A stretch of DNA of 64,000 nt from Streptomyces xanthochromogenes (GCF_014650455.1 NZ_BMUZ01000002.1:442720-506719); one strand, 5' to 3'; counted from the stretch's first letter, positions 46,256 to 56,615 are shown. Program-made: numbers and translations. The notes: generated by a model not told the origin, from the letters alone.

Positions 46256-47394
46256 CGAACCCCGAGCACCCGCCGGTCGCCGAACGTGCGACGACCATCG
46301 ACGACCTCCCCGTACGGGACGAGCTGCGCGGCAAGTCCCCTTACGGAGCGCCCCAGTTGGACACCCCCGTCCAGCTGAACACCAACGAGAACCCCTACCC
46401 GCTGCCCGAGCCGCTGGTCGAGCGGATCGCCGAGCGGGTCGCCGAGGCGGCCCGGGGCCTCAACCGCTACCCGGACCGCGACGCGGTGGAGCTGCGCACC
46501 GAGCTGGCCAAGTACCTCACCCGCACCGGCAAGCACCCGCTCGCGGTCGAGAACGTGTGGGCGGCCAACGGGTCCAACGAGGTCATCCAGCAGCTGCTGC
46601 AGACCTTCGGCGGCCCCGGCCGCACCGCGATCGGCTTCGAGCCCTCGTACTCGATGCACGCGTTGATCGCCCGCGGCACCGGTACCGGCTGGATCTCCGG
46701 GCCCCGCCGTGAGGACTTCACCATCGACCTCGCGGCGGCCGAGCGGGCCATCGCCGAGCACACGCCGGACGTCGTCTTCATCACCTCGCCCAACAATCCG
46801 ACGGGCACCGCGGTCGCCGCCGAGACGGTCCTCGCGCTGTACGAGGCGGCCCAGGCGGCGGGGCCCTCGATGGTGATCGTGGACGAGGCGTACGTCGAGT
46901 TCAGCCACCGCGACTCGCTGCTCCCGCTCATCGAGGGCCGCCCGAACCTGGTCGTCTCGCGGACCATGTCGAAGGCCTTCGGCGCGGCCGGACTGCGCCT
47001 GGGCTACCTCGCCGCGCACCCCGCGGTGGTCGACGCGGTGCAACTGGTCCGCCTTCCCTACCACCTGTCCGCCGTCACCCAGGCGACCGCGCTCGCGGCC
47101 CTGGAGCACACGGACACCCTGCTCGGCTACGTCGAGCAGCTCAAGGACGAGCGGGACCGCCTGGTCGACGAACTGCGGGCGATCGGCTACGAGGTGACCG
47201 AATCGGACGCCAACTTCGTCCAGTTCGGCCGCTTCGACGACAGCCACGCCGTGTGGCAGCGAATCCTCGACCGGGGCGTCCTGGTCCGGGACAACGGAGT
47301 GCCGGGCTGGCTGCGGGTCACCGCCGGCACCCCGGCCGAGAACGACGCGTTCCTCGACGCGGTCCGTCAACTCAAGAAGGAGCAGAGCGCATGA
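46252..47394 (+). CDS. hisC: Histidinol-phosphate aminotransferase
   Basis: HisC is a PLP enzyme converting imidazole-acetol phosphate and glutamate to histidinol phosphate. The 380-residue protein has [34 protein letters not shown] and the PLP lysine in [17 protein letters not shown] (Lys241). The start overlaps hisD (ATGA) and the end overlaps hisB (ATGA), so translation is coupled. Confidence 0.96.
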   Translation: MTNPEHPPVAERATTIDDLPVRDELRGKSPYGAPQLDTPVQLNTNENPYPLPEPLVERIAERVAEAARGLNRYPDRDAVELRTELAKYLTRTGKHPLAVENVWAANGSNEVIQQLLQTFGGPGRTAIGFEPSYSMHALIARGTGTGWISGPRREDFTIDLAAAERAIAEHTPDVVFITSPNNPTGTAVAAETVLALYEAAQAAGPSMVIVDEAYVEFSHRDSLLPLIEGRPNLVVSRTMSKAFGAAGLRLGYLAAHPAVVDAVQLVRLPYHLSAVTQATALAALEHTDTLLGYVEQLKDERDRLVDELRAIGYEVTESDANFVQFGRFDDSHAVWQRILDRGVLVRDNGVPGWLRVTAGTPAENDAFLDAVRQLKKEQSA

Positions 47395-47984
47395 GCCGCG
47401 TTGGCAGGGTGGAACGCACCACCAAGGAGACGTCCGTCCTCGTCGAGATCGACCTCGACGGCAGCGGAAAGGTCGACGTGTCGACGGGCGTCGGCTTCTA
47501 CGACCACATGCTCGACCAGCTCGGCCGGCACGGCCTGTTCGACCTCACGGTCAAGACCGACGGCGATCTGCACATCGACACCCACCACACCATCGAGGAC
47601 ACCGCGCTCGCGCTCGGCGCCGCCTTCAAGCAGGCCCTCGGCGACAAGGTCGGCATCTACCGCTTCGGCAACTGCACCGTCCCGCTGGACGAGTCGCTCG
47701 CCCAGGTGACCGTCGACCTGTCGGGCCGCCCCTACCTCGTGCACACCGAGCCCGAGAACATGGCGCCGATGATCGGCGAGTACGACACGACGATGACCCG
47801 GCACATCTTCGAGTCCTTCGTGGCCCAGGCGCAGGTCGCGCTGCACATCCACGTACCGTACGGACGCAACGCGCACCACATCGTCGAGTGCCAGTTCAAG
47901 GCGCTCGCCCGGGCCCTGCGCTATGCCTCCGAGCGTGACCCGCGCGCTGCCGGAATCCTTCCTTCCACCAAGGGTGCCCTGTAA
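47391..47984 (+). CDS. hisB: Imidazoleglycerol-phosphate dehydratase
   Basis: HisB dehydrates imidazoleglycerol phosphate using a di-manganese site. The 197-residue monofunctional form has [32 protein letters not shown] and [26 protein letters not shown], with the metal-binding HHxxE repeats. The length is normal for bacteria without the phosphatase domain. Four nt separate its stop from the small membrane protein gene. Confidence 0.97.
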   Translation: MSRVGRVERTTKETSVLVEIDLDGSGKVDVSTGVGFYDHMLDQLGRHGLFDLTVKTDGDLHIDTHHTIEDTALALGAAFKQALGDKVGIYRFGNCTVPLDESLAQVTVDLSGRPYLVHTEPENMAPMIGEYDTTMTRHIFESFVAQAQVALHIHVPYGRNAHHIVECQFKALARALRYASERDPRAAGILPSTKGAL

Positions 47985-47987
47985 AGC

Positions 47988-48152
47988 ATGAACGGTCTCA
48001 ACACCATCCTGATCGTGCTCGGCCTGTTCCTGATCGGCGGAATCATCTCCTTCGTCAAGCAGGGGATGCCGAAGAGCCTGATCGTGCTCCTGTCGTTCGG
48101 CGCCGTGATGTGCCTGGCCGCCGGCATCCTGCGACTGGACGTCTGGTCATGA
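47988..48152 (+). CDS. Small membrane protein inside the his operon
   Basis: The 54-residue product starts [20 protein letters not shown] and has two hydrophobic helices (about 5-22 and 31-49) separated by the basic turn [10 protein letters not shown], ending LRLDVWS. Its ATG lies 4 nt after the hisB stop and its TGA overlaps the hisH ATG, so it is translated as part of the operon. I know no function for it. The tight fit between hisB and hisH argues for a real gene. Confidence 0.8.
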   Translation: MNGLNTILIVLGLFLIGGIISFVKQGMPKSLIVLLSFGAVMCLAAGILRLDVWS

Positions 48153-48793
48153 GCGCACCCGCCAAGAAGGTCGTCGTCTTCGACTACGGATTCGGCAACG
48201 TCCGCTCCGCGGAGCGGGCCCTGGCCCACGTCGGGGCCGACGTGGAGATCACCCGCGACTACGACCTGGCCATGAACGCCGACGGGCTCCTGGTCCCCGG
48301 TGTCGGTGCCTTCTCCGCCTGCATGAAGGGGCTGCGCGACGCCCGCGGCGACTGGATCGTCGGGCGCCGGCTCTCCGGCGGCCGCCCGGTCATGGGCATC
48401 TGCGTCGGCATGCAGATCCTCTTCGAGCGCGGCATCGAGCACGGTGTGGAGACCGAGGGCCTCGACGAGTGGCCCGGCGTCGTCGCGCCGCTCAAGGCCC
48501 CCGTCGTGCCGCACATGGGCTGGAACACCGTCGAGGCCCCCGAGGACAGCGAGCTGTTCGCCGGCCTGGACGCCGACGCCCGCTACTACTTCGTGCACTC
48601 CTACGCCGTGCACGACTGGAGCCTCGAAGTCACCAACGCCAAGATCCGTGCCCCCAGGGTCAGTTGGGCCACCCATGGCGAGCCGTTCGTCGCCGCGGTG
48701 GAGAACGGTGCCCTGTGGGCCACCCAGTTCCACCCCGAGAAGTCCGGCGACGCCGGAGCCCAGCTGCTCACCAACTGGATCGGAACCCTGTGA
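48149..48793 (+). CDS. hisH: Imidazole glycerol phosphate synthase, glutaminase subunit
   Basis: HisH releases ammonia from glutamine and feeds it to HisF. The 214-residue class I amidotransferase has the nucleophile Cys85 in [13 protein letters not shown] and the His195/Glu197 pair in [13 protein letters not shown]. The ATG overlaps the stop of the small membrane protein gene, and its own stop overlaps priA. HisF is three genes downstream. Confidence 0.97.
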   Translation: MSAPAKKVVVFDYGFGNVRSAERALAHVGADVEITRDYDLAMNADGLLVPGVGAFSACMKGLRDARGDWIVGRRLSGGRPVMGICVGMQILFERGIEHGVETEGLDEWPGVVAPLKAPVVPHMGWNTVEAPEDSELFAGLDADARYYFVHSYAVHDWSLEVTNAKIRAPRVSWATHGEPFVAAVENGALWATQFHPEKSGDAGAQLLTNWIGTL

Positions 48794-49521
48794 TGGCCCC
48801 CAAGCTCGAACTCCTCCCCGCCGTCGACGTCCGCGACGGCCAGGCCGTGCGCCTGGTCCACGGCGAGTCCGGCTCCGAGACCTCCTACGGCTCGCCCCTG
48901 GAGGCGGCCCTGGCCTGGCAGCGCTCGGGCGCCGAGTGGCTGCACCTGGTCGACCTGGACGCGGCCTTCGGCACCGGCGACAACCGCGCCCTGATCGCCG
49001 AGGTCGCGGGCGCCATGGACATCAAGGTCGAGCTGTCCGGCGGCATCCGCGACGACGCCTCCCTGGCGGCCGCGCTCGCCACCGGCTGCACCCGCGTCAA
49101 CCTCGGCACCGCGGCCCTGGAGACCCCCGAGTGGGTCGCCAAGGTCATCGCCGAGCACGGCGACCAGATCGCGGTCGGCCTCGACGTGCGCGGTACCACG
49201 CTGCGCGGCCGCGGCTGGACCCGCGACGGCGGCGACCTGTACGAGACGCTCGCCCGTCTCGACGCCGAGGGCTGCGCGCGGTACGTCGTCACCGACATCG
49301 CCAAGGACGGCACGCTCCAGGGCCCCAACCTGGAGCTCCTGAAGAACGTCTGCGCGGCCACGGACAAGCCGGTCGTCGCCTCGGGCGGCGTCTCCTCGCT
49401 CGACGACCTGCGGGCGATCTCCGAGCTCGTCCCGCAGGGCGTCGAGGGCGCGATCGTCGGCAAGGCCCTGTACGCGAAGGCCTTCACGCTGGAAGAGGCC
49501 TTGAAGGTGGTCTCGGCATGA
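48793..49521 (+). CDS. priA: Bifunctional HisA/TrpF isomerase PriA
   Basis: PriA catalyses both the ProFAR isomerase (His) and phosphoribosylanthranilate isomerase (Trp) steps in actinobacteria that lack trpF. The 242-residue TIM barrel has the catalytic pair Asp12 ([15 protein letters not shown]) and Asp168 ([15 protein letters not shown]), plus ELSGGIRDD and [13 protein letters not shown]. The his-operon position and the lack of trpF beside the trp genes fit PriA rather than plain HisA. ATG 48793 overlaps the hisH stop; an in-frame GTG at 48790 is possible. Confidence 0.95.
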   Translation: MAPKLELLPAVDVRDGQAVRLVHGESGSETSYGSPLEAALAWQRSGAEWLHLVDLDAAFGTGDNRALIAEVAGAMDIKVELSGGIRDDASLAAALATGCTRVNLGTAALETPEWVAKVIAEHGDQIAVGLDVRGTTLRGRGWTRDGGDLYETLARLDAEGCARYVVTDIAKDGTLQGPNLELLKNVCAATDKPVVASGGVSSLDDLRAISELVPQGVEGAIVGKALYAKAFTLEEALKVVSA

Positions 49522-49922
49522 GTGACGAGGTCCGCAAGATCTCCTCCGGTGCCCCCTGGGAGGAGCGCTTCGGCTACTCCCGCGCGGTGGAGCTCCCGAA
49601 CGGCCTCGTCCTGGTGGCCGGTTGCACGTCGACGGTCAACGGCCGCATCGACGAGGGCGGCCCCTACGAGCAGGCGGTCACCGCCTTCGGCGTCGCCGTC
49701 GAGGCACTTGAGTCCCTGGGCCTCGGCCGCGAGGACGTGGTCCGCACCCGTATGTACATCACCCATGCCCGGGACGTCGACGATGTGGGCCGCGCCCACA
49801 AGGAGCTCTTCGACGACGTACGTCCGGCGGCCACGATGCTGATCGTGTCGGGCTTCGTCGACCCGAGCCTGGTCGTCGAGGTCGAGGTCGAGGCCTACCG
49901 GCGGACGGCGGCCGAGTCATGA
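49518..49922 (+). CDS. RidA family protein (YjgF/YER057c/UK114)
   Basis: RidA proteins hydrolyse reactive enamine/imine intermediates. The 134-residue product has [42 protein letters not shown], the arginine-containing VVRTRMYIT, and [25 protein letters not shown]. It overlaps priA and hisF by 4 nt each, so it is a built-in member of this his operon. Its role there is inferred. Confidence 0.9.
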   Translation: MSDEVRKISSGAPWEERFGYSRAVELPNGLVLVAGCTSTVNGRIDEGGPYEQAVTAFGVAVEALESLGLGREDVVRTRMYITHARDVDDVGRAHKELFDDVRPAATMLIVSGFVDPSLVVEVEVEAYRRTAAES

Positions 49923-50674
49923 CCCTCGCCGTACGCGTGATCCCCTGCCTGGACGTGGAAGGCGGCCGGGTCGTCAAGGGCGTCAACTTCCAGAACCTGC
50001 GCGATGCCGGCGACCCGGTCGAGATGGCCAAGCTGTACGACGCCGAGGGCGCCGACGAGCTGACGTTCCTCGACATCACGGCGTCCTCCGGCAACCGCGA
50101 GACCACCTACGACGTGGTGCGCCGCACGGCGGAGCAGGTCTTCATCCCGCTCACCGTCGGCGGCGGCGTACGCAGCGCCGACGACGTGGACAAGCTCCTG
50201 CGCGCGGGCGCGGACAAGGTGGGCGTGAACACGGCCGCCATCGCCCGGCCCGACCTGATCCGCGAGATCGCGGAGCGGTTCGGCCGCCAAGTGCTGGTCC
50301 TCTCCGTCGACGCCCGGCGCACGGCCTCCGGCTCCTTCGAGGTGACGACGCACGGCGGCCGCAAGGGCACCGGCATCGACGCGGTCGAATGGGCGCATCG
50401 GGCCGCGGAGTTGGGGGCGGGGGAGATCCTGCTCAACTCGATGGACGCGGACGGCACGAAGGACGGCTACGACACGGAGATGATCGCGGCGGTCCGCCGT
50501 CACGTCACCGTGCCGGTGATCGCCTCGGGCGGCGCGGGCCGTCTGGAGCACTTCCCGCCGGCGATCGAGGCGGGCGCGGACGCGGTCCTGGCCGCCTCGG
50601 TCTTCCACTTCGGCGACCTGCGCATCGCGGAGGTCAAGGAAGCCCTGGCGAAGGCGGGCCATCCGGTCCGCTGA
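49919..50674 (+). CDS. hisF: Imidazole glycerol phosphate synthase, cyclase subunit
   Basis: HisF uses ammonia from HisH to form imidazoleglycerol phosphate and AICAR. The 251-residue TIM barrel has the first catalytic aspartate in [18 protein letters not shown] (Asp12), [22 protein letters not shown], the second in LVLSVDARR, and [14 protein letters not shown]. It is the last gene of the operon, followed by a very strong hairpin. Confidence 0.97.
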   Translation: MTLAVRVIPCLDVEGGRVVKGVNFQNLRDAGDPVEMAKLYDAEGADELTFLDITASSGNRETTYDVVRRTAEQVFIPLTVGGGVRSADDVDKLLRAGADKVGVNTAAIARPDLIREIAERFGRQVLVLSVDARRTASGSFEVTTHGGRKGTGIDAVEWAHRAAELGAGEILLNSMDADGTKDGYDTEMIAAVRRHVTVPVIASGGAGRLEHFPPAIEAGADAVLAASVFHFGDLRIAEVKEALAKAGHPVR

Positions 50675-50686
50675 ACCCGGCTTCCC

Positions 50687-50723
50687 GAGGGGCCCGGCAC
50701 GCATCCTGCGTGCCGGGCCCCTC
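50687..50723 (+). terminator. 17-bp hairpin terminator of the his operon
   Basis: Bases 50687-50703 and 50707-50723 are perfectly complementary (GAGGGGCCCGGCACGCA and its reverse complement) around a TCC loop, 12 nt after hisF. It is the longest perfect stem in the window. Confidence 0.9.
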
Positions 50724-50821
50724 GACGTGTGCGGGGGCAGCGCGTGGACCGGCACCTTCGTCGGCGGCCGGGCACCCGCCTCGGCCGGGCACCCTCTTCG
50801 GGCGGAGACGTACAACATTTA

Positions 50822-50864
50822 TTGCGCAATTTATATTGCGCAACTTTTCTTTCCTGTCTAGCCT
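50822..50864 (+). promoter_or_regulatory. Double TTGCGCAA operator overlapping the arsR-type promoter
   Basis: TTGCGCAA, itself a palindrome, occurs at 50822-50829 and 50836-50843, joined by TTTATA in an AT-rich island. The second copy supplies TTGCGC as -35, with a 17-nt spacer and TAGCCT (50859-50864) as -10, ending 7 nt before ATG 50872. A regulator bound here would block RNA polymerase, so autorepression by the downstream gene is the simplest reading. Confidence 0.75.
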
Positions 50865-50871
50865 GGATGTC

Positions 50872-51459
50872 ATGGCAGCCCAGGGCAACCGCAGGATCAC
50901 CGACCTCGACACGCTCAAGGCCTTCGGCCACCCGTTGCGCATGAAGCTCTACCGCGCGCTCTACATCGCCCGCACCGCCACCGCGTCCCAGCTCGCCGAC
51001 CAGGTCGACGAGGCCGTCTCGCTCGTCAGCTACCACCTGCGCAAGCTCGCCGACCACGGCCTCATCGAGGAGGCCGAGGCGCAGGGCAGGGACGGGCGGG
51101 AGCGGTGGTGGCAGCCGGCCTCGGAGGGCGTCAGCTACCGGCACGAGGACTTCAAGGACGCCCCCGAGAGGGTGGCCGCGCACGCCTCCGTGACCCGGCT
51201 CCTGATCGAGCAGCGGATCGAGCTCTACCGCGCCTTCCTCGACGAGATGGCGGCCTGGAGCGCCGAGTGGACCGGAGCCTCGTTCAGCAGTGAGTACGCC
51301 GTGTCCCTCACCCCGGCCGAAGTGCGGGAGATGGAGCACGAGTTGGGCGCCGTGCTCGACAAGTTCAAGGAGCGCGGCGAGGCGGCCGTGAAGGCCGGCG
51401 ACGGCGGTGACCGCGAGCACGTCGCGGTCCACCTGTACGGCTTCCCCTTCCGCGTCTGA
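50872..51459 (+). CDS. ArsR-type winged-helix transcriptional regulator
   Basis: The 195-residue protein has an N-terminal winged helix (about 8-85: RITDLDTLKAFGHPLRMKLYRAL, TASQLADQVDEAVSLVSYHLRKLADHGLIEEA) and a C-terminal domain of about 110 residues of unknown ligand (HASVTRLLIEQRIELYRAFLDEMAAWSAEW). No metal-binding Cys cluster is visible, so it is not a classical arsenic sensor. It probably controls itself and the MFS exporter 26 nt downstream. There is no Shine-Dalgarno; the promoter position predicts a leaderless mRNA. Confidence 0.88.
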   Translation: MAAQGNRRITDLDTLKAFGHPLRMKLYRALYIARTATASQLADQVDEAVSLVSYHLRKLADHGLIEEAEAQGRDGRERWWQPASEGVSYRHEDFKDAPERVAAHASVTRLLIEQRIELYRAFLDEMAAWSAEWTGASFSSEYAVSLTPAEVREMEHELGAVLDKFKERGEAAVKAGDGGDREHVAVHLYGFPFRV

Positions 51460-51485
51460 CCCCTCCGCGCCAGAGAGGCCCCGCC

Positions 51486-52727
51486 ATGGCCACCACCACC
51501 CTCATACCGCCGGCCCCCGCCCGCCCCGCCCACCGCGACGGCAACGTACTGCGGTGGCTCGCCGCGTACACCTCCTCGCTCGTCGGCGACAGCGTGTACT
51601 ACATGGCCCTGTCCTGGGCCGCGGCCCGCTCGGGGAGCGCGGGGCAGGCCGGGCTCGTGCTCGCGGTCGGCGCGGTGCCCAGGGCGCTGCTCATGCTCGG
51701 CGGGGGAGTGATCGCCGACCGGTTCGGGCCGCGCCGGGTCGTCATCGGCAGCGACGCCGCCCGCAGCCTGATCATCCTGGGCATGGCCGCGGCCCTGCTC
51801 GTCACCGGACCGCACCTGTGGCTCCTGATCGTGCTCGCCCTCGTCTTCGGCGCCGTGGACGCGGTGCTGCTGCCCGCGCTCGGGGCACTGCCACCCAGGA
51901 TCACCGGGCCCGGCGAGCTCGCCCGGGTGCAGGGCCTGAAGGGGCTCGCCGCGCGGGTCGCCAACATCGCCGGGGCACCGCTCGGCGGGCTCGCCGTGGC
52001 GCTCGGCGGGACCGCGGCCACCTTCGCCGCGGCGGGCGCGCTGTTCGCGGTCTCCACCGGCCTGCTCGTCCGGGTCCGCATGGCCCGGCTCGACGGCGAC
52101 GGACAGAAGGCGAAGGAGCCGCCGCTGCGCGAGCTCACCGACGGCCTTCGCTACATCCGCCGCCACCGCCTGCTCGCCCCGCTGATGCTCGTCATAGCCG
52201 TCGGCGAGCTCGGCTTCGCCGCCCCGCTCAACATCGGGCTCACCCTGCTCGCCCAGGAACGGAGCTGGGGCGCGGCCGGGATGGGCTGGATCGTCGCGGC
52301 GTTCGGCGCCGGCGCGGGCGCCGCCTCGCTGCTGCTCTCCGTACGCGGCCGGCTCCCGCGCGCGGGGCTCGTCCTGCCGGTGTCCCTGCTCGGCGGCACC
52401 ACGGGCATCGCGGGCCTCGCGTACGCCCCCTCGGTGGCGCTCGCCGCCGTGGCCGGGGTCCTGATCGGACTGCTCGCCGGGCTGAGCGGGGCCCTGTGCG
52501 GGGCCCTGGTGCAGACCGCCACGGAACCCGCCTACCTGGGCCGGGTCACCGCGGTGGCCTCCCTGTTCACGCTGGGCATCGCACCGCTCGGCTATCCGCT
52601 GGCGGGCGCGGCCATCGGCCTCTGGGGCGCCGGGCCGGTGTTCCTGGCCAGCGCGGGCGTCTGCGCGACGGGCGCCCTGATCGGACTCGCCTCCGGCCAC
52701 CTGCGCCGCGCCGAACTCCCGCGCTGA
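51486..52727 (+). CDS. MFS transporter
   Basis: The 413-residue protein has 12 hydrophobic segments and the MFS loop 2-3 motif GGGVIADRFGPRRVVIGSD. The overall shape (MFS_3, enterobactin-exporter-like) suggests drug or small-molecule efflux, substrate unknown. CAGAGAGG precedes ATG 51486. It follows the ArsR-type regulator closely and is likely its main target. Confidence 0.88.
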   Translation: MATTTLIPPAPARPAHRDGNVLRWLAAYTSSLVGDSVYYMALSWAAARSGSAGQAGLVLAVGAVPRALLMLGGGVIADRFGPRRVVIGSDAARSLIILGMAAALLVTGPHLWLLIVLALVFGAVDAVLLPALGALPPRITGPGELARVQGLKGLAARVANIAGAPLGGLAVALGGTAATFAAAGALFAVSTGLLVRVRMARLDGDGQKAKEPPLRELTDGLRYIRRHRLLAPLMLVIAVGELGFAAPLNIGLTLLAQERSWGAAGMGWIVAAFGAGAGAASLLLSVRGRLPRAGLVLPVSLLGGTTGIAGLAYAPSVALAAVAGVLIGLLAGLSGALCGALVQTATEPAYLGRVTAVASLFTLGIAPLGYPLAGAAIGLWGAGPVFLASAGVCATGALIGLASGHLRRAELPR

Positions 52728-52764
52728 GCCCGGACCCGGCCGCGGGCCGAGCCTCCGCCCGGCG

Positions 52765-53397
52765 CTAGAGCCCGAGCTTCGCCTCCAGAGCCCGCGTCGA
52801 GGCCTCCTTCTCGCCCTCGATCTCGACCTGGGCCGCCTCCTGGCGCCCGTACGCGAACAGCGTCAGCTCGCCCGGCTCGCCGGTGACCGTGACCACCGGG
52901 GTGCCCTTGTGCGCCACCACGGTCTGGCCGTCCGGGCGGCGCAGCACGATGCCCACCGGCGACTTGCGGCCCATCAGGCGGGCCGCCTTCTCCAGGCGGG
53001 ACCACAGCGCGTCCGAGAACACCGGGTCGAGCTCGCGGGGCGTCCAGTCCGGCTGCGCCCGGCGGACGTCCTCGGCGTGCACGTAGAACTCCACCGCGTT
53101 GGCACCCTCGTCGACCTGCTTGAGGCTGTACGGGGAGAACTTCGGCGGGCCGGTGCGGATCAGCTGGATCAGTTCCTCGTACGGCTTGGCGGCGAATTCC
53201 GCCTGCACCCGATCGAGGCGGTTCTTGAGGGCGCCGATCAGGATTCCGCCCGCGGCGTCCAGGCGGCGCTCGCGCACCACCACGTGGGCCGCGAGTTCGC
53301 GGGCCGTCCAGCCCTCGCAGAGGGTCGGCGCCTCGGGGCCCGCCGCCTCCAACAGGTCGGCGAGCAGAAGCCGTTCGCGCTTGGCATGGGTCGACAT
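52765..53397 (-). CDS. TIGR03085 family protein (DinB-like / mycothiol-dependent isomerase fold)
   Basis: The 210-residue protein starts [20 protein letters not shown] and has [20 protein letters not shown] and [15 protein letters not shown], with metal-binding His residues placed as in the DinB_2/maleylpyruvate-isomerase N-terminal fold. [17 protein letters not shown] is typical of the TIGR03085 group. Function is unknown; some relatives use mycothiol. It is divergent from hisI, with 83 nt between starts. Confidence 0.85.
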   Translation of the reverse strand: MSTHAKRERLLLADLLEAAGPEAPTLCEGWTARELAAHVVVRERRLDAAGGILIGALKNRLDRVQAEFAAKPYEELIQLIRTGPPKFSPYSLKQVDEGANAVEFYVHAEDVRRAQPDWTPRELDPVFSDALWSRLEKAARLMGRKSPVGIVLRRPDGQTVVAHKGTPVVTVTGEPGELTLFAYGRQEAAQVEIEGEKEASTRALEAKLGL

Positions 53398-53480
53398 GTC
53401 CGCCAGCGTACGGCCGCCCGGGTCGTCCGGACAGTGGACGCACCGCCCGGAAGCCCTCGCGGCCACGGCAGAATGGGGGC

Positions 53481-53831
53481 ATGACCAGCAATCTCGACCC
53501 CGCCATCGCCGCCCGCCTCAAGCGTGGCGCGGATGGTCTGGTCCCGGCCATCGCCCAGCAGTACGACACCGGCGAGGTGCTCATGCTCGGCTGGATGGAC
53601 GACGAGGCCCTGCACCGCACCCTGACCACCGGCCGCTGCACGTACTGGTCGCGCAGCCGTCAGGAGTACTGGGTCAAGGGGGACACCTCGGGACACGTCC
53701 AGCACGTGAAGTCGGTCGCCCTCGACTGCGACGCCGACACCGTCCTGGTCAAGGTGGACCAGGTGGGCGCGGCCTGCCACACCGGGGACCGCACCTGCTT
53801 CGACGCCGACGTACTCGACCTCGGGAAGTAG
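53481..53831 (+). CDS. hisI: Phosphoribosyl-AMP cyclohydrolase
   Basis: HisI opens the adenine ring of phosphoribosyl-AMP in the third histidine step, with zinc. The 116-residue single-domain enzyme has [30 protein letters not shown] and the metal-binding [21 protein letters not shown]. No Shine-Dalgarno is present, but CAGAAT (53469-53474) lies 6 nt before the ATG, suggesting a leaderless transcript. Only 2 nt separate it from trpE, tying a His gene to a Trp gene. Confidence 0.96.
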   Translation: MTSNLDPAIAARLKRGADGLVPAIAQQYDTGEVLMLGWMDDEALHRTLTTGRCTYWSRSRQEYWVKGDTSGHVQHVKSVALDCDADTVLVKVDQVGAACHTGDRTCFDADVLDLGK

Positions 53832-53833
53832 TC

Positions 53834-55318
53834 ATGGACCTCGACACCTTCCGCAAGCTCGCCGTCGACCGCCGCGTCATCCCCGTCCACCGCCGCCTCC
53901 TCGCGGACGGCGACACCCCGGTCGGCCTGTACCGCAAGCTCGCCGCCGAGCGGCCCGGCACCTTCCTCCTCGAATCGGCCGAGAACGGCCGTACGTGGTC
54001 GCGGTACTCCTTCGTCGGCGTGCGGTCGCACGCGACCCTCACCGTGCGCGACGGGGAGGCCCACTGGCTCGGCACGCCGCCGGTCGGCGTCCCCACTTCG
54101 GGTGATCCTCTGGCGGCCCTGAAGGCCACCGTCGAGGCCCTGCACACCCCGCGCGACCTGGTCGCCGGAATGCCGCCCTTCACCGGCGGCATGGTCGGCT
54201 ACCTCGGCTACGACATCGTGCGGCGCCTGGAGAAGATCGGCGAGCACGGGGGCGACGACCTGCGGCTGCCCGAGCTGACCATGCTGCTCACCTCGGACCT
54301 CGCGGTGCTCGACCACTGGGACGGCTCGGTCCTGCTCATCGCCAACGCGATCAACCACAACGACCTCGACACCGGTGTGGACGAGGCCTACGAGGACGCC
54401 GTGGCCCGGCTCGACGCGATGGAGGCCGACCTCGCGAAGCCGGCCGAGTACGCACCGGTCGCCCTGCCCGCGTCCGAGCTGCCCGAGTACACCGCGCTGT
54501 GGGGCGGCCCGGCCTACCAGGACGCCGTCGAGGACATCAAGGAGCGCATCCGGGCCGGCGAGGCCTTCCAGGTGGTGCCCTCGCAGCGCTTCGAAACCCC
54601 GTGCCGCGCAAGCGCGTTGGACGTCTACCGGGTGCTGCGGGCCACCAACCCGTCGCCATACATGTACCTGTTCCGGTTCGACGGCTTCGACGTCGTCGGC
54701 TCCAGCCCCGAGGCCCTCGTCAAGGTCGAGGACGGGCGGGCGATGCTGCACCCGATCGCCGGGACCCGGCCGCGCGGCGCCACCCCGCAGCGCGACCAGG
54801 CGCTCGCCGACGAGCTCCTGGCCGATCCCAAGGAGCGCGCCGAGCACCTCATGCTCGTCGACCTCGGCCGCAACGACCTGGGCCGCGTGTGCGAGCCGGG
54901 TTCGGTGGAGGTCGTGGACTTCATGTCGATCGAGCGGTACTCCCATGTGATGCACATCGTGTCGACGGTGACCGGCCGGGTCGCCGAGGGACGCACCGCG
55001 TTCGACGTCCTGACAGCCTGCTTCCCGGCCGGCACGCTCTCCGGTGCGCCCAAGCCCCGCGCGATGCAGATCATCGAGGAGCTGGAGCCCAGCCGCCGTG
55101 GGCTCTACGGCGGCTGCGTGGGCTACCTCGACTTCGCCGGGGACTCCGACACCGCGATCGCGATCCGTACCGCGCTGCTGCGGGACGGCACCGCCTACGT
55201 GCAGGCCGGAGCCGGCGTGGTCGCCGACTCCGACCCGGTGGCTGAGGACGACGAGTGCCGCAACAAGGCGGCCGCCGTCCTGCGCGCGGTCAACACGGCC
55301 AACCGGCTCAGCCGGTGA
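53834..55318 (+). CDS. trpE: Anthranilate synthase component I
   Basis: TrpE makes anthranilate from chorismate, with ammonia supplied by a TrpG partner not in this window. The 494-residue protein has FLLESAENG (the LLES site linked to tryptophan feedback inhibition), [44 protein letters not shown] and [11 protein letters not shown], the chorismate-binding core. It starts 2 nt after hisI and has no Trp-rich leader peptide. Its end overlaps the convergent peptidase gene by 11 bp. Confidence 0.96.
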   Translation: MDLDTFRKLAVDRRVIPVHRRLLADGDTPVGLYRKLAAERPGTFLLESAENGRTWSRYSFVGVRSHATLTVRDGEAHWLGTPPVGVPTSGDPLAALKATVEALHTPRDLVAGMPPFTGGMVGYLGYDIVRRLEKIGEHGGDDLRLPELTMLLTSDLAVLDHWDGSVLLIANAINHNDLDTGVDEAYEDAVARLDAMEADLAKPAEYAPVALPASELPEYTALWGGPAYQDAVEDIKERIRAGEAFQVVPSQRFETPCRASALDVYRVLRATNPSPYMYLFRFDGFDVVGSSPEALVKVEDGRAMLHPIAGTRPRGATPQRDQALADELLADPKERAEHLMLVDLGRNDLGRVCEPGSVEVVDFMSIERYSHVMHIVSTVTGRVAEGRTAFDVLTACFPAGTLSGAPKPRAMQIIEELEPSRRGLYGGCVGYLDFAGDSDTAIAIRTALLRDGTAYVQAGAGVVADSDPVAEDDECRNKAAAVLRAVNTANRLSR

Positions 55319-56525
55319 ACGCGGCGGTTCCGTTCGGGGTGCCGAGCCCCGACGGGCCGTCGTAGCCGCTGCCTCCCTTGCACAGGTAGGCCGGCGAGCA
55401 GCTGCCGTTCGAGCCGCTCGTCACGTCGTTGAGCGAACCGGTGTGGGCGTAAGGGAACGAGGCCGGCGTGGAGCCCGAGGACGGGACGCCCGCCAGCGCG
55501 TACACCGCGGCGATCAGCGGCGAGGACGCGCTGGTACCGCCGAACACCTCCCAGCCCGGGTCGCCGCCGTAGGTGTCGTACACCGCGACACCCGTGGCCG
55601 GGTCGGCGACCGCCGAGACGTCCGCGACGGTCCGCCTGGCGCAGCCGGTGTCCTTCTGCCAGCTCGGCTTCGCGTCGTAGGCGGAGCAGCCGGAACCGGC
55701 GCCGCTCCACACGGTGTCGGTCCAACCCCGGCTGTTCGAGGCCGTCTTGAGCGAGGTGCCGCCGACCGCGGTGACATAGCGGGAGGCCGCCGGGTACTCG
55801 GTGCCGTAGCCGCCGTCACCGGAGCTCACGGTGATGGCGACGCCCGGGTGGTTGAAGTACTGGCTGTCGTAGGACGTGTCCGAGGACGACTCGCCGCCGC
55901 CGTAGCTGTTGGAGACGTACTTCGCGCCGAGCGAGACCGCCGTGTTGACGGCCGTGCCCAGGTTCGCCATCGAGGCGGACTTGGCCTCGACGAGCAGGAT
56001 CTTGCAGTTCGGGCAGGCCGCGCTGACCATGTCGAGGTCGAGGGATATCTCCTCGGCCCAGCCGGCGTCCGCGCTCGGCAGCGTCGACGTGCCGGTCTGA
56101 CCGACCTTCTTGAAGCAGCCGTTGGCCACGGTGCAGGCCGGAAGTCCGTACTGGGAGCGGTACTTGGCGAGGTCGGCCGCCGCGTTGGGGTCGTCGTACG
56201 CGTCGACGATCGCCACCGTACGGCCCGAACCGGCCGTCGAGGACGGCAACTTGTACGCGGCCTGGAGCGACGACGGGCCGTAGCCCGACGGTGCGGCGGC
56301 GCCCGTGAGAGCGCGCTCGGCGCCGGCGGACTTCACCGTGCCGCCGGTCACCTTCAGCGCCTTGCACGCCATGACGTCCCGCTGTGTCGGGGCCGCACAG
56401 GAGCGCACGGTGGTGACGTGTGCGTCGGTTGAGGGGGTCGCTGCCTGGGCGAGGGGAGTGGCCAGGGCGAGCGCTGCCGCGGCCAAAGTGGCGGCCAGGG
56501 CGGTGGGGGAAAGGGATCTGCGCAA
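55308..56525 (-). CDS. Secreted sedolisin-type (S53) serine peptidase
   Basis: The 405-residue protein has a Sec signal peptide (about 1-29, ending LAQAA) and a short pro-region. The S53 catalytic set follows: Glu159/Asp163 in [15 protein letters not shown], Asp237 in [10 protein letters not shown], and Ser332 in [13 protein letters not shown]. Most sedolisins carry a propeptide of about 180 residues. Here only about 70 residues lie between signal and core, so this is a compact form. Eight cysteines may form disulfides. TTG 56525 is supported by GGAGG 7 nt upstream. Confidence 0.88.
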   Translation of the reverse strand: MRRSLSPTALAATLAAAALALATPLAQAATPSTDAHVTTVRSCAAPTQRDVMACKALKVTGGTVKSAGAERALTGAAAPSGYGPSSLQAAYKLPSSTAGSGRTVAIVDAYDDPNAAADLAKYRSQYGLPACTVANGCFKKVGQTGTSTLPSADAGWAEEISLDLDMVSAACPNCKILLVEAKSASMANLGTAVNTAVSLGAKYVSNSYGGGESSSDTSYDSQYFNHPGVAITVSSGDGGYGTEYPAASRYVTAVGGTSLKTASNSRGWTDTVWSGAGSGCSAYDAKPSWQKDTGCARRTVADVSAVADPATGVAVYDTYGGDPGWEVFGGTSASSPLIAAVYALAGVPSSGSTPASFPYAHTGSLNDVTSGSNGSCSPAYLCKGGSGYDGPSGLGTPNGTAAFTG

Positions 56526-56615
56526 CTTACTGCCTCCGTGTGGTGGGTGAACCAGGAGTCGTGCGGGTGCGCTGGGCCGGCCGCGCCGCGTGGTGCGCGA
56601 CCCGGACCGGCGGTG

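Noticed and set aside
53398..53480. Trp-rich leader peptide/attenuator before hisI-trpE or trpC
   Set aside because: I searched the upstream regions of hisI, trpE, trpC and trpB for tandem TGG codons in a short frame and found none.
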